Positions 6,341 through 15,944 are shown, counted from the first letter of the stretch. The stretch is DNA of 64,000 nt from PGYR01 sp034670025 (GCA_034670025.1 JAXMOE010000001.1:310001-374000); one strand, 5' to 3'. Notes: generated from the sequence alone by a model not told the origin. Numbers and translations are program-made.

Positions 6341-9300
6341 ATGAAAAAGTTAATCACATTAGTATTTGCAGCTGTACTAATAATGAGTAATCAAAGCTTT
6401 TCACAGTCAGGAATCTTAGTTACTGACTATGACAGTTCGGAATACCCGAAAGTTACATTTGATTATTTTATTTTTGAAAACGCAGTAAATCAAAACAATT
6501 CTATTAATACAGACGATATATTAATCCTCAATAATGAGATTAATATTGCTGATAAGGATTTGGAGTGCAATGACCCACAAGACAATATAAATAATTCGGT
6601 CATTATCTCAATGGATCTATCTTTTGAGAATAGTTCTAATTTTGTTTTTGATTCAGTTAGAAATACAATTGAACAGATGATAGATATTAATTTTTATGAA
6701 GAAATATCTTTGTCTTCTTTTAACACTGTCAATCATCTTAATTTTGACTTTAATCAATCACATTCGACTATTTATAATGAGTTAAACAAGTTAAAACCTG
6801 CTGATAACTCCTACATAGATTCTGTATTTTATTCCAAACCAATTGGAGTAAGTTCAATATTCGAAAATTCTAATGCCGAAAATACAAAGCACTTAGTAGT
6901 GTTTACTAAGCACAACACTCAAATTGACACAAAATTATTAGACCAGTTGAAATCTGATAATATAAATCTGTATTATATACTAGTAGATGGAATAGCTGAT
7001 TCTAAAACAAAATTGTATTTTGATGAAAATGATGGATTTAATTTATTTGAAAATATAGGAATTGACAATGATTTAAAATTAGCTATGTTTTCTGTAACCG
7101 AATTGATCAAAGGTAACAATCCTTGCAGAATGGAATTTATTGCTGATTTTAATTGTGATACTAGCATTAGCACAACTATTTCTGTACCTACTGTAGCATC
7201 TCAAGTTGTCTATAACTACGAAATTCCAATGACTATTGTTCCCAGACTGGAATTACTACCCTCATATTATGGATTTAGTTCAGTAGAACCAGGTGAAACT
7301 AAGGAAGCTGACATAGTGATAACTGCTGTTAATTCAGATATTCTAATCGATGAAATTAAATTTGAAGATGATAATGGTGGTGTATTTAATATAATTTCGG
7401 GACAAATCAATACTCCTCAGCTGTTAGCCCAAGGTAATAATTGGCCTGTAAGAATAGAGTATGTCCCAACGGATTCTAACATAGTCTTCACAAAGTTATT
7501 GATTAGCTCAAATGCTTGTATGAATGAAGAAGTTTTAATAACTGGGGGATATCCTAATACTCCACCAGTTGTAAAGAATATAAAAATTGAAAATCCTAAT
7601 ATATGTGATGAAGTTTTGGTAGTGGGTCAAAAATATGATATTGAATGGTCAGGATTATTGCCAAGTGATGTAATCCAGTTAGAATATTCGACTGATAATG
7701 GAAACAGTTGGGATACTTTGGCTACGAATGTAACTGATCTGAAGCACGAATGGTTAGTTCCAGATTTAGAAAGTGATGAATGTTTAGTTAGGGGTGTTCA
7801 GCTTTGGCCTAATAATATTGGTAGGACATTAGATTTAGAGCACCCTGCTCCTGTCAATACTGCATTTTTTGACCATGTAGATGGTTCTAAGGCAATAACT
7901 TCTAGTAACGATGGAATTGTACGATTGTGGAATACCAACACTGGTAAACTTATTCGAGACTTTGATTTGCATACTTCTAAGGTAAGTTATGCTATATTTG
8001 ACCCAAGTGATCAAATGATTGTTTCAGCTGGTGATGATATGAAGGTTATTTTGTGGGATGCAAATGATAATAGTTTACCTATTTATATTTTTGACACTCA
8101 CCAAACAGAAGTTAGGTCGGCAAGTTTCAGTCCAGATGGGAGTAGGGTAATATCGGTTGACAAATCTGGTGTTTGTAAGATATTTAATACATCAAACGGA
8201 GCTGAAGAACATTCATTTAGTCCTGACGGGACAAAACCGCTTTGGTTTGCAGAATATCATCCATCTGGTGATTACTATTTAACTGGTGGAAACGGTGGAG
8301 CTGTTAAGGTGTGGGATTCGGAGACAAATGAATTTGTCAAAGAATTTGATATAGCTGGTTGGGTTAACCAATTTGCAATTAATTCAGATGGTACAAGAAT
8401 ATTAATTGTTGATATACTAAGAAAAGAAGCAACTGTTTGGGATTTCGATTCAGGTAATATGTTATTTACACTTAAACATTCATCTCAAGCTAATTTGCCT
8501 CTTAACTCGGGAACATTTAATAATTTCTCTGGTGAAGAATACATGCTTACTTCTGGTGATGACAATTCTGCTATTATGTGGAACTCAAACGGTGATTCGA
8601 TTAATGTGTTCAAAGAACATACTAATTCTGTTAGAACAGCAATGTTCAACTTCGATGGGCAAAGAGTTATTACTTCAAGTTGGGACAACACTGCAAAAAT
8701 TTGGAATCTAGATGAGAGAGATTTACAAATGGATACTTCTGATTGTGTATTTACTATTACTAAAATGAATTATGAAAGTAAAGATTTAGTCTTTGATGGG
8801 ACTTATTTGGGTAGTTATAAGGATACTATACTCAATGATGCAATTATAAATCTAAACAGTTTCCAAATGCAAATTGAAAATGCGTACTTGAGAGGGGAGA
8901 ATAAATCTGAATTTAAGGTACATACTGACTTAAAATCAAGTATTATTGACACGGTTACTAATTTTAATAGCCGAGATCTTGAAATAAGATTTATACCCAA
9001 TAATATTGGGATTAGAAAAGCAGAATTAGTCTTAGTTGTAAGAGGCATGGATATAGTAATACCAATAGAAGGCGAAGCAGTATTACCTTCTATGGATGTT
9101 TTGGCTCACAATATTGTATTTGAAAGAGTTGATATTGGAGATTTCAGAGATAGAGTAGTTGAAATTGCCGTAAAAAATAATAATACTCAAACTTTAGAAA
9201 TAGATTCCATATATATAGATATTCCAAGATCTAACGATTATTCTCTAATATTTGAAAGTGAGATTAATAGTTTAAATTCAAGTGAGGAAATAGGGTTAAT

Positions 9301-10135
9301 TGTTAGATTTGCTCCTCAGTTCATCGAACGTTCCAACGCAGATGTGGTATTTGTTCACAATGGCAACAACTCTCCTACAAGAATATCGTTATTAGGAACT
9401 GGATCTTTCCCAGTATTTGATACTACTACGGTAGTTATCGGTAATATTGAAGGAAAATCAGGCGACAAAGTTTTTGCAAAAATTAGTATGAATACTTTAA
9501 AAGAAGAGCTTAATACTGGTGAGTTAGAAGGTATTCAATTTGATTTGAGTTTTAATTCTACTTTACTTTTCCCATTATTCGAATTTGAGAATGAGAGAAT
9601 TCAAAATGGTACTAAGACTATTACGGTCAAAATTGAATCGAATGAATCATGGTTTGATATTAGTACAAAAGAAAGTCAAGTACAATCAAATGAAATTGAT
9701 ATTGATGAGTTAGAGTTCAACGCTACTTTGGGTAATGACTCAACTACTACATTGGATATAAATAATTCAACTGTGGTGGGTAAATCTAAGTTGAAAATCA
9801 ACGAGCAAGATGGTGAAATGAGATTGTTAGATTTGTGTTACGAGGGTGGTGCAAGACTCTTTGATTCCCAAAACAGTTTTGGGTTAGAAATCCCATCACC
9901 AAGTCCAATAATTCAAAATACAACTTTTGATTACGAGTTGATTGAAAATGTAAATGTAAAGATTGATATAATTGATTACTCGGGTAATGAAGTTTCAACT
10001 TTGGTCAATGGACTAAGAAATGTAGGAAAACACAAGTGCAATATTAATATCACAAATATAGCAAATGGTGTTTATTTTATAAGATTGATTACTGATAATC
10101 AAATTTTAATGAAGAAAATACAAATCAGAAAATAA
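6341..10135 (+). CDS. Large secreted WD40-repeat protein with T9SS sorting domain
   Basis: A 1264-residue mosaic. Residues 1-22 are a signal peptide ending QSFSQ. Residues about 85-250 look like a von Willebrand A-type domain (VIISMDLSFENSS is a near DxSxS site). About 300-400 resembles an ASH/choice-of-anchor immunoglobulin-like domain. About 500-790 holds some seven WD40 repeats ending in VRLWN, VILWD, VKVWD, IMWN and AKIWN, forming a propeller. A second ASH-like domain lies near 910-1020. A cohesin-like beta segment follows (GDKVFAKISM, GIQFDLSFNS). The end is a type A sorting domain (NGVYFIRLITDNQ then MKKIQIRK). It should be exported by Sec, pass the outer membrane by T9SS and sit on the cell surface. 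The ligand is unknown. It ends 5 bases before hisS. Confidence 0.88.
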   Translation: MKKLITLVFAAVLIMSNQSFSQSGILVTDYDSSEYPKVTFDYFIFENAVNQNNSINTDDILILNNEINIADKDLECNDPQDNINNSVIISMDLSFENSSNFVFDSVRNTIEQMIDINFYEEISLSSFNTVNHLNFDFNQSHSTIYNELNKLKPADNSYIDSVFYSKPIGVSSIFENSNAENTKHLVVFTKHNTQIDTKLLDQLKSDNINLYYILVDGIADSKTKLYFDENDGFNLFENIGIDNDLKLAMFSVTELIKGNNPCRMEFIADFNCDTSISTTISVPTVASQVVYNYEIPMTIVPRLELLPSYYGFSSVEPGETKEADIVITAVNSDILIDEIKFEDDNGGVFNIISGQINTPQLLAQGNNWPVRIEYVPTDSNIVFTKLLISSNACMNEEVLITGGYPNTPPVVKNIKIENPNICDEVLVVGQKYDIEWSGLLPSDVIQLEYSTDNGNSWDTLATNVTDLKHEWLVPDLESDECLVRGVQLWPNNIGRTLDLEHPAPVNTAFFDHVDGSKAITSSNDGIVRLWNTNTGKLIRDFDLHTSKVSYAIFDPSDQMIVSAGDDMKVILWDANDNSLPIYIFDTHQTEVRSASFSPDGSRVISVDKSGVCKIFNTSNGAEEHSFSPDGTKPLWFAEYHPSGDYYLTGGNGGAVKVWDSETNEFVKEFDIAGWVNQFAINSDGTRILIVDILRKEATVWDFDSGNMLFTLKHSSQANLPLNSGTFNNFSGEEYMLTSGDDNSAIMWNSNGDSINVFKEHTNSVRTAMFNFDGQRVITSSWDNTAKIWNLDERDLQMDTSDCVFTITKMNYESKDLVFDGTYLGSYKDTILNDAIINLNSFQMQIENAYLRGENKSEFKVHTDLKSSIIDTVTNFNSRDLEIRFIPNNIGIRKAELVLVVRGMDIVIPIEGEAVLPSMDVLAHNIVFERVDIGDFRDRVVEIAVKNNNTQTLEIDSIYIDIPRSNDYSLIFESEINSLNSSEEIGLIVRFAPQFIERSNADVVFVHNGNNSPTRISLLGTGSFPVFDTTTVVIGNIEGKSGDKVFAKISMNTLKEELNTGELEGIQFDLSFNSTLLFPLFEFENERIQNGTKTITVKIESNESWFDISTKESQVQSNEIDIDELEFNATLGNDSTTTLDINNSTVVGKSKLKINEQDGEMRLLDLCYEGGARLFDSQNSFGLEIPSPSPIIQNTTFDYELIENVNVKIDIIDYSGNEVSTLVNGLRNVGKHKCNINITNIANGVYFIRLITDNQILMKKIQIRK

Positions 10136-10140
10136 TAAAA

Positions 10141-11388
10141 ATGATAAGATCTCCTAGAGGAACTAACGATATATTGCCTAACGAAATTGGTAATTGGCAA
10201 TATTTGGAAAAGGCAATTAGAAAAGTAACAACTAATTATGGCTACAAAGAAATTAGAACTCCTATATTTGAGTCAACGGAAGTTTTTTCGCGAAGTATAG
10301 GTGACACAAGTGACATAGTTAACAAAGAAATGTACACTTTCCAAGATAGGGGAGACAACTCACTTACATTAAGACCAGAAATGACTGCTGCCTTAGTTAG
10401 GGCATGTATTCAAAATGGATTGGCAAACCGAGGTGAACTTGAACGTCTTTGGTACTACGGTCCTTTTTTCAGATATGAGCGGCCACAAAAAGGTAGATTT
10501 AGACAATTTCATCAGTTTGGTGCAGAGTGTTTGTCTTCCTCAAATCCAGAAAGTGATGCAGAAGTAATTTTGTTAGCTGTTTCCTTAATTGAAGAGTTAG
10601 GGATAGAAGACTATACTCTTAATATAAATTCACTTGGTAATGACAAATCGAGAGAAAACTTCAGAAATGCTCTGGTCGAATACTTCTCTAAATTTGAAAA
10701 TGAATTGTCCGAAGATTCCCAGAGAAGATTAAAAGAAAACCCTTTAAGAATATTAGATTCCAAAGACCCCAAAGACAAAGAATTAGCTGAGAATGCTCCA
10801 AAGATTATTGATTCACTGGACCCAGAAAGTAAGCAATACTTTGATTCAGTTTTAGAAATATTAGATTATTCAGGTGTGAAGTATAATGTGTCGTCGGATT
10901 TAGTTAGAGGCTTAGACTATTATTCTCATACTGTATTTGAGTTCCAAAGTAATGCTTTGGGTGCTCAAGATTCTTTTGGTGGAGGAGGTCGATATGATGG
11001 TTTATTCCAACAATTAGGAGGGAAACCGACTCCTGCCGTTGGTTTTGCATTTGGGGTTGAAAGGTTACTGCTAATAATAGAATCAATAGTAAGCGAAGTT
11101 GAGGCTGAAGATTCGGTTGATTACTATATTATTTCAGGCGATGAAAAGTATATAAAATCGTCAATTAAATTAGCAAAAATAATGAGGGAAAAAGGTTTTA
11201 AAACTTTAACAGACATACAACAGAAATCATTCAAATCTCAAATGAAAGATGCTAATAAGAAAAATGCTTCTAATGTTATCATCATAGCAGAAAGAGAGAT
11301 GGAAAGCAATAGTATATTGCTAAAAGATATGAAAACTGGTGAACAACATGAAGTAGGGTTTGATGATTTTATTAATGGCTTGGGATAA
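10141..11388 (+). CDS. hisS: Histidyl-tRNA synthetase
   Basis: This class II aminoacyl-tRNA synthetase charges tRNA-His. The 415-residue protein shows RSPRGTNDILPNE at the start, motif 2 with FRYERPQKGRFRQFHQFG, the histidine-specific LVRGLDYYSHTVFEF, and motif 3 GFAFGVERLLL. The anticodon-binding domain fills about 325-415. The length is normal. No Shine-Dalgarno is evident before the ATG, which follows the WD40 gene by 5 bases, so translation may be coupled or leader-independent as is common in Bacteroidota. Confidence 0.97.
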   Translation: MIRSPRGTNDILPNEIGNWQYLEKAIRKVTTNYGYKEIRTPIFESTEVFSRSIGDTSDIVNKEMYTFQDRGDNSLTLRPEMTAALVRACIQNGLANRGELERLWYYGPFFRYERPQKGRFRQFHQFGAECLSSSNPESDAEVILLAVSLIEELGIEDYTLNINSLGNDKSRENFRNALVEYFSKFENELSEDSQRRLKENPLRILDSKDPKDKELAENAPKIIDSLDPESKQYFDSVLEILDYSGVKYNVSSDLVRGLDYYSHTVFEFQSNALGAQDSFGGGGRYDGLFQQLGGKPTPAVGFAFGVERLLLIIESIVSEVEAEDSVDYYIISGDEKYIKSSIKLAKIMREKGFKTLTDIQQKSFKSQMKDANKKNASNVIIIAEREMESNSILLKDMKTGEQHEVGFDDFINGLG

Positions 11389-11394
11389 TATTTA

Positions 11395-12651
11395 TTGAAA
11401 GAATTTCTAAATAAAATAGATTTCAAGAAACTATCAAACCTACCTGTTGTCAAATGGCAATTTAAGTTAGTCTTGATTTTTATTGGTCTTTTGACAATTA
11501 TAGTAATTATAATCCAAACCCAGATTGTAGTTGAGGATATAATTGAGAAAGAAAGAAATTTGATAAAATCATATTCAAAGATATTAGAGAGTTTAGAAAA
11601 TCCAAATTTTGAAAATATAGAGTTTTCATTATTGCTTAATGATCAGATTTTACCTAATATTTCATTCCCTATGATATTGACAGATGAATCGAATGAACCT
11701 CTTTTTCCATTCCATAATAATATTAGAAATATAGAAGTTGATACTACAAAGTCTATAGATTTGCAGAGGCAATTTTTGAAAGCCGAAATTGCAGATATGA
11801 AGAATACTTATGAACCAATAGTTATAAAGGATCATAACGGTAAAATCTTATCTAAAATTTATTATAACAACTCCGAATTAGTTAACGCTCTTCAACTATA
11901 TCCATTAATAGCAGTTATAGGCGTTATAGTGCTAATATCAATTGGGTATATTATTTTTAATAGTGTGAGAAAGAACGAGGAATCAAAAGTATGGGTGGGT
12001 ATGTCAAAAGAAGCAGCACACCAGTTAGGTACTCCACTTTCGTCGCTTTTAGCTTGGATGGAAATTCTCAGACTCCATATTGATGACCCAAAATCCATAA
12101 GTGAAACATTGTCAGAGATGGATAATGATGTTAATAGGATGAAGACTATTGCTAATAGATTTTCTAAAATTGGCTCAAAGCCGGAATTAGAGAATGAACA
12201 TATTTTCTATGTGATTGATGCAGCGTGTAATTATGTAGAAAAACGATTACCACATCTTGGTAGAAAAGTTGAGATAATACGAGATTTTCCAAAGGACAAA
12301 ATTGTGGTCAATATGAATGTTGATCTTTTTACTTGGGTTATGGAAAACCTTATCAAAAATGCAGCAGAATCAATCGAAGAAGACAATGGTTACATAAGGG
12401 TTACTATGAGGGTTACTGGTGATAGGGTTCGTTTATTTGTAAAGGATAACGGAAAAGGGATGACTAATAAGATTAGAAAGCAGATATTTGTGCCGGGATT
12501 TACTACTAAAAAAAGGGGCTGGGGGTTAGGGCTTAGTTTAAGTAAAAGAATAGTAGAGGACTACCACAAAGGTAGGCTATGGGTTGAAGATTCTAACCCA
12601 GGAAGAGGTACCACTTTTGGAATAGAAATACCAATAATTTCTAATAGTTAG
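11395..12651 (+). CDS. Membrane sensor histidine kinase
   Basis: The 418-residue kinase has a transmembrane helix at about 22-45, an extracytoplasmic sensor of about 120 residues, and a second helix at about 165-188. The H-box AAHQLGTPLS has the phospho-acceptor His at about 209. The ATPase domain has an N box NLIKNAAESI, a G1 box DNGKGM, and PGFTTKKRGWGLGLSLSKRI. All catalytic boxes are intact. The AAHQLGTP form is common in Bacteroidota orphan kinases. No response regulator is adjacent, so its partner must be elsewhere. The start is TTG at 11395, 6 bases after hisS. Its last 11 bases overlap the convergent lipoprotein gene. Confidence 0.92.
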   Translation: MKEFLNKIDFKKLSNLPVVKWQFKLVLIFIGLLTIIVIIIQTQIVVEDIIEKERNLIKSYSKILESLENPNFENIEFSLLLNDQILPNISFPMILTDESNEPLFPFHNNIRNIEVDTTKSIDLQRQFLKAEIADMKNTYEPIVIKDHNGKILSKIYYNNSELVNALQLYPLIAVIGVIVLISIGYIIFNSVRKNEESKVWVGMSKEAAHQLGTPLSSLLAWMEILRLHIDDPKSISETLSEMDNDVNRMKTIANRFSKIGSKPELENEHIFYVIDAACNYVEKRLPHLGRKVEIIRDFPKDKIVVNMNVDLFTWVMENLIKNAAESIEEDNGYIRVTMRVTGDRVRLFVKDNGKGMTNKIRKQIFVPGFTTKKRGWGLGLSLSKRIVEDYHKGRLWVEDSNPGRGTTFGIEIPIISNS

Positions 12652-13144
12652 ATTCATCTCGCCAAACTTCTATTTTCCAATCATCATCTACTTCTTTTCT
12701 TATTAGTTGTATATTGGCTCGTCCATTGATTCGAGTTATGTCCTCGGAACCAAATACCAACTGTAAATTAAAACTTCGTAATATATTCTTAGATAGTGAA
12801 TCACCAATCTCATATATTATTTCATTCCATATTAAATCTATGCTTTCTGTTGAATCGAATAAAGTCCTTGTTGTCCTCAAATCAACTTCTCTTCCCCAAG
12901 AATTATCAATTCCTAAATCATAGTTACGATAAACAAAAGAAAAGTTATCGGATAACAAATTACTATATACAGAAGTATCTGCAAATATATAAGAATATCT
13001 CCAGTTTTGGAATACCCCCTCAACTTTTGTCTGATCTCCTATAACTAATGCATTTTGGTCACCTTCATACTGACTTGGTGCAAAAGGATTACAAGAGCAA
13101 AAAATAAGTGCTAATAGTAATATTTTGATCTTAGAAAAGACCAT
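12641..13144 (-). CDS. Small lipoprotein, probable NTF2-like fold
   Basis: A 167-residue product with an N-terminal hydrophobic segment and Cys residues in IFCSCNPF, most likely a lipoprotein signal. The body fits the cone-shaped NTF2/SnoaL pattern: a helical start (VFQNWRYSYIFADTSVYSNLL), then beta strands ending in DDWKIEVWRDE. The function is unknown. It shares a WGRE motif, a similar size and the same layout with the gene just upstream, which it overlaps by 34 bases; the two are probably diverged paralogues translated together. Confidence 0.78.
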   Translation of the reverse strand: MVFSKIKILLLALIFCSCNPFAPSQYEGDQNALVIGDQTKVEGVFQNWRYSYIFADTSVYSNLLSDNFSFVYRNYDLGIDNSWGREVDLRTTRTLFDSTESIDLIWNEIIYEIGDSLSKNILRSFNLQLVFGSEDITRINGRANIQLIRKEVDDDWKIEVWRDESNY

Positions 13145-13698
13145 GTTAAAAGCTCCGTGTCATCTCTTTCAAAGTCAAACCAACTAGTTATATACCAAAA
13201 TCCAGTAGGACTGTTTTTTAGTACTAACCTTAGGTTACCTGAATAATTATTGTTTGACTGCAAATCATTAAAATTAATATTGAGCAAATAGTTCCCAGTA
13301 AAAATAATAGAATCACTAAAATTCTGATATTGTTCATCAGTAAAAGTAAGACTTGGTTTCACTTGATCAATACTTGCAGTAATCATAGAGTTAAAATACT
13401 TTTCTTCACTTTCTCTGCCCCAGTTTGAAAAAAGAGTTTGATTTTGGGCTGCTAATTTTGGAGTTGCATAGTACTTAAAGTCACGAATCTCAGTAAAACC
13501 AGACTCGGAGAAACAAAGCATGTAATTGTTTAAGTTTTTTTCAGCAACTGCATTTTTCAGATTAACTATTACTAAGTCAAATGAAGTAGGAGGTATATAA
13601 CCAGTAGCATCACTATCAGGTTCTTCTGGAGTTCTTGTGCTAAACATTTCACAAGAAACCATAGAAGCTGTCAGTAATATGATTAGTATCAACCTCAC
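13111..13698 (-). CDS. Lipoprotein, probable NTF2-like fold, paired with the next gene
   Basis: A 195-residue product with a clear lipobox (ASMVSC, Cys16) and a disordered acidic stretch to about residue 35. An NTF2-like body follows: a helical FDLVIVNLKNAVAEKNL, a central NWGRE motif, and strands ending GFWYITSWFDF. It is probably anchored in the inner leaflet of the outer membrane. It starts within the last bases of recR (4-base overlap) and overlaps the second lipoprotein gene, so recR and both lipoproteins look like one transcript. The function is unknown. Confidence 0.78.
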   Translation of the reverse strand: MRLILIILLTASMVSCEMFSTRTPEEPDSDATGYIPPTSFDLVIVNLKNAVAEKNLNNYMLCFSESGFTEIRDFKYYATPKLAAQNQTLFSNWGRESEEKYFNSMITASIDQVKPSLTFTDEQYQNFSDSIIFTGNYLLNINFNDLQSNNNYSGNLRLVLKNSPTGFWYITSWFDFERDDTELLTWSFLRSKYYY

Positions 13699-14291
13699 CC
13701 TATTACCACTCTACCTTCTAAAGCTCTGCTAAGTGTAGCACTATCAGAATATTCAATACTCGTACCGAGGGGTATTCCACTTGCTAATTTTGTAATCTTT
13801 ATTCCTAATGGCTTAATCATATTCGCTAAGTACTGAGCTGTAATATCGCTTTCAACATTAGGGTTGAGGGCAATTATTACTTCATCGACACCACCCAACC
13901 TGTTAATTAACTCTCGTATTTTCAGATCATCAGGATTGATTCCATTCATTGGGTTTATAACCCCATGTAGCACGTGATACAACCCACTAAAATCATTTGT
14001 GTCTTCAATATAACTCACATCAGAAGGACCTTCAACAACGCAGAGTTTGTTCTTTTTTCTTTTTTCTGAAGAACAAATCTTGCAAATATAGTCATCTGTG
14101 AAGTTAAAGCATTTTTCGCATAAGTTAACATTATTAACTAAGCTAACTAATGTTTCTGCAAATTTGGTTGCAAATTCTTTGTCTTTGTTCAATATAAAGT
14201 ATGTCAATCTTCTAGCAGACTTCTTCCCGATTGTAGGTAGGGAAGACAGCGTATCGACCATCCTTTCTATGCTTTCTACGCCTTTATTCAT
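13695..14291 (-). CDS. recR: Recombination mediator RecR
   Basis: RecR with RecF/RecO loads RecA on SSB-coated DNA gaps. The 198-residue protein has the helix-hairpin-helix LPTIGKKSARRL near the start, a four-Cys zinc finger (CEKC...CKIC, about residues 58-72) and a Toprim domain with CVVEGPSDV, followed by ALNPNVESDITA and the C-terminal LASGIPLGTSIEYSD. It lies directly after ybaB with no gap, the common ybaB-recR pairing; dnaX, often upstream, is not here. Confidence 0.97.
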   Translation of the reverse strand: MNKGVESIERMVDTLSSLPTIGKKSARRLTYFILNKDKEFATKFAETLVSLVNNVNLCEKCFNFTDDYICKICSSEKRKKNKLCVVEGPSDVSYIEDTNDFSGLYHVLHGVINPMNGINPDDLKIRELINRLGGVDEVIIALNPNVESDITAQYLANMIKPLGIKITKLASGIPLGTSIEYSDSATLSRALEGRVVIG

Positions 14292-14618
14292 TTATATTCC
14301 TAAGTTCATGCCTGGTATATTTGGTAATCCACCTTTCAGTTTGCCCATCTCTTCTTCTATTCTTTTTTCAACTTCTTCTATAGCTTTGTTAGTAGCAGCT
14401 ACAATTAAATCTTCCAACATAGCTTTGTCATCTGATTTTAATAAAGCATCGTCGATAGAAAGTGACCTTACTCTTGTGTCGCAACTCATAGTAACTTTTA
14501 CCATTCCGCCACCAGATTCGGCTTCTACTTTTATTTCTTTTAACTTTCTCTTAGTTTCTTCCATCTCAGATTGCATATTTCTGATTTTTTCCATCATTCC
14601 GCCAATATCAAAACTCAT
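14292..14618 (-). CDS. ybaB: YbaB/EbfC nucleoid-associated protein
   Basis: A 108-residue DNA-binding dimer thought to act as a nucleoid-associated protein. It begins MSFDIGGMMEKIRNMQSEME and includes the family GGGMVKVTMSCDTRVRSLSID. The C-terminus is Gly/Pro rich, GLPNIPGMNLG. I start it at 14618, where AGGAG precedes the ATG on the minus strand. The frame is open much further upstream, but that stretch is the divergent region and antisense of pspA, with no family match. Its stop touches the recR start. Confidence 0.95.
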   Translation of the reverse strand: MSFDIGGMMEKIRNMQSEMEETKRKLKEIKVEAESGGGMVKVTMSCDTRVRSLSIDDALLKSDDKAMLEDLIVAATNKAIEEVEKRIEEEMGKLKGGLPNIPGMNLGI

Positions 14619-14742
14619 TTTGTTTTTCTCCTTATTTATCGAATATTGATTTACAACTAATTTAATATTTATACGTATCAAATGGTAAGATAATACATTA
14701 AATAAACAATTTTTATTTCTTTTTATATGGAGTATATGCAAT

Positions 14743-15402
14743 ATGGGAATATTCACAAGAATGTCCGATGTTATCAAAGCGAACATCAACGACCTTTTAG
14801 ATAAGGCCGAAGACCCAGAAAAAATGATAAAACAGATGGTTCTAGAAATGGAAGAATCTGTAAACAAGGCAACCTTATCAGTTGCACAGTCAATTGCTAA
14901 CCAAAAGCAATTACAAAGAAGATTAGACAAAGAGCAAGGCAACGTAAATGATTGGCAAGCAAAAGCCGAGCAAGCAATCAAAGCTGGCAGAGACGATTTG
15001 GCTAAAGCTGCACTTGAGAAAAAGTTAGTTGCACAAAAAAATGTCAATGATTTGCAACCTACTTTTGATACTGCTAAGGCGACTGCAGACCGATTAAAAA
15101 CTCAACTTGATCAACTTAAGAAAAAATTAGACGAAGCAAGGTCGAGACAGAACACACTAATAGCAAGATCTAACGCTGCAAAAGCTGAAAAGCAACTGAA
15201 TCAAGCTATGTCTGGTGTTGGTTCCGATGCATTTTCTAAGTTTGAGAAAATGGAAGGCAAAGTAGAGCAAATGGAATCGGAAGCTGAAGCATTTGGTGAG
15301 TTAAATAGTTCTGACACATCGTTGGAAGAAGAGTTTGCTAATCTTTCAAGTCCTGATGTCGATGATGAGTTAGCTAAATTAAAAGCACAAATAAATAAGT
15401 AG
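14743..15402 (+). CDS. pspA: PspA/IM30 (Vipp1) family protein
   Basis: A 219-residue, largely coiled-coil protein of the ESCRT-III-like PspA/Vipp1 family, which binds and protects the inner membrane under stress. It begins with the membrane-binding amphipathic helix MGIFTRMSDVIKANINDLLDKAEDPEKMI and runs as long helices (residues 25-160). The acidic C-terminus ends DVDDELAKLKAQINK. GGAG precedes the ATG. The phage-shock partners PspB, PspC and PspF are absent here; instead a YbjN-domain gene follows after 9 bases. Confidence 0.93.
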   Translation: MGIFTRMSDVIKANINDLLDKAEDPEKMIKQMVLEMEESVNKATLSVAQSIANQKQLQRRLDKEQGNVNDWQAKAEQAIKAGRDDLAKAALEKKLVAQKNVNDLQPTFDTAKATADRLKTQLDQLKKKLDEARSRQNTLIARSNAAKAEKQLNQAMSGVGSDAFSKFEKMEGKVEQMESEAEAFGELNSSDTSLEEEFANLSSPDVDDELAKLKAQINK

Positions 15403-15411
15403 GGGGAAGCA

Positions 15412-15849
15412 ATGGGAAAAAATATTAAAGAAGTGAATGAGCAATTAAAATCATTCTTTGAAAATAATTATAATGACACTACATTCTTTGAAGACGATTC
15501 ATTTACAATTACAAAAGGTTCAACCCAAGTAATGGTAAAAGCAGACAATATTACTGAAGATCATGTTGTAATAGACTTGGTTTCTCATGTAGTTAAAGAC
15601 GCAAATGTAGATGGCGATATCAAGAATTTTTTACTTAGAGCTAACTCTGAATTGAAATTTGGTGGATTTGGGCTGTTGTTTGATGACACAATTATTTTTC
15701 AACACTCAATATTAGCTAACGATTTTTCGGAAGCAAACCTGATGAGTTCAATTAACGCAGTTGCAAGCGTAGCAGACTATTATGATGATATTATAGTAGA
15801 GAAAGCTGGTGGTAAGCGTGCGCTGGATGATTTGGAAGTAGATAGTTAA
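15412..15849 (+). CDS. YbjN-domain protein
   Basis: A 145-residue acidic protein with the alpha-beta layout of the YbjN domain, similar in fold to type III secretion chaperones: an N-terminal helix, FTITKGSTQVMVKA strands, and a helical NFLLRANSELKFGGFGLLFDD segment. It lies 9 bases after pspA with a GGGG ribosome site. YbjN-type genes next to PspA occur in several phyla, which suggests a role in membrane-stress handling. That role is inferred. Confidence 0.75.
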   Translation: MGKNIKEVNEQLKSFFENNYNDTTFFEDDSFTITKGSTQVMVKADNITEDHVVIDLVSHVVKDANVDGDIKNFLLRANSELKFGGFGLLFDDTIIFQHSILANDFSEANLMSSINAVASVADYYDDIIVEKAGGKRALDDLEVDS

Positions 15850-15850
15850 T

Positions 15851-15912
15851 TTATAAAAAAAAACAGTTTTTTATAAGCTAAAACCCGTAGATTTACTTCT
15901 ATGGGTTTTTTA
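15851..15912 (+). terminator. Double hairpin terminator after the pspA-ybjN pair
   Basis: An all-AT hairpin, TTATAAAAAA (15851-15860) with TTTTTTATAA (15867-15876), is followed by a stronger one: AAACCCGTAG (15881-15890) pairs with CTATGGGTTT (15899-15908) with one G-U, and then T residues. Confidence 0.75.
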
Positions 15913-15944
15913 GTGAATATATGTTTGTAAGTATTAACTTAAAG

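Noticed and set aside
14098..14649. 183-codon open frame antisense to recR and ybaB
   Set aside because: It crosses two well-supported genes and has no recognisable domain.
14619..15047. Extension of the ybaB frame over pspA
   Set aside because: It is antisense to pspA, has no family match, and ybaB has an AGGAG site and a canonical start at 14618.
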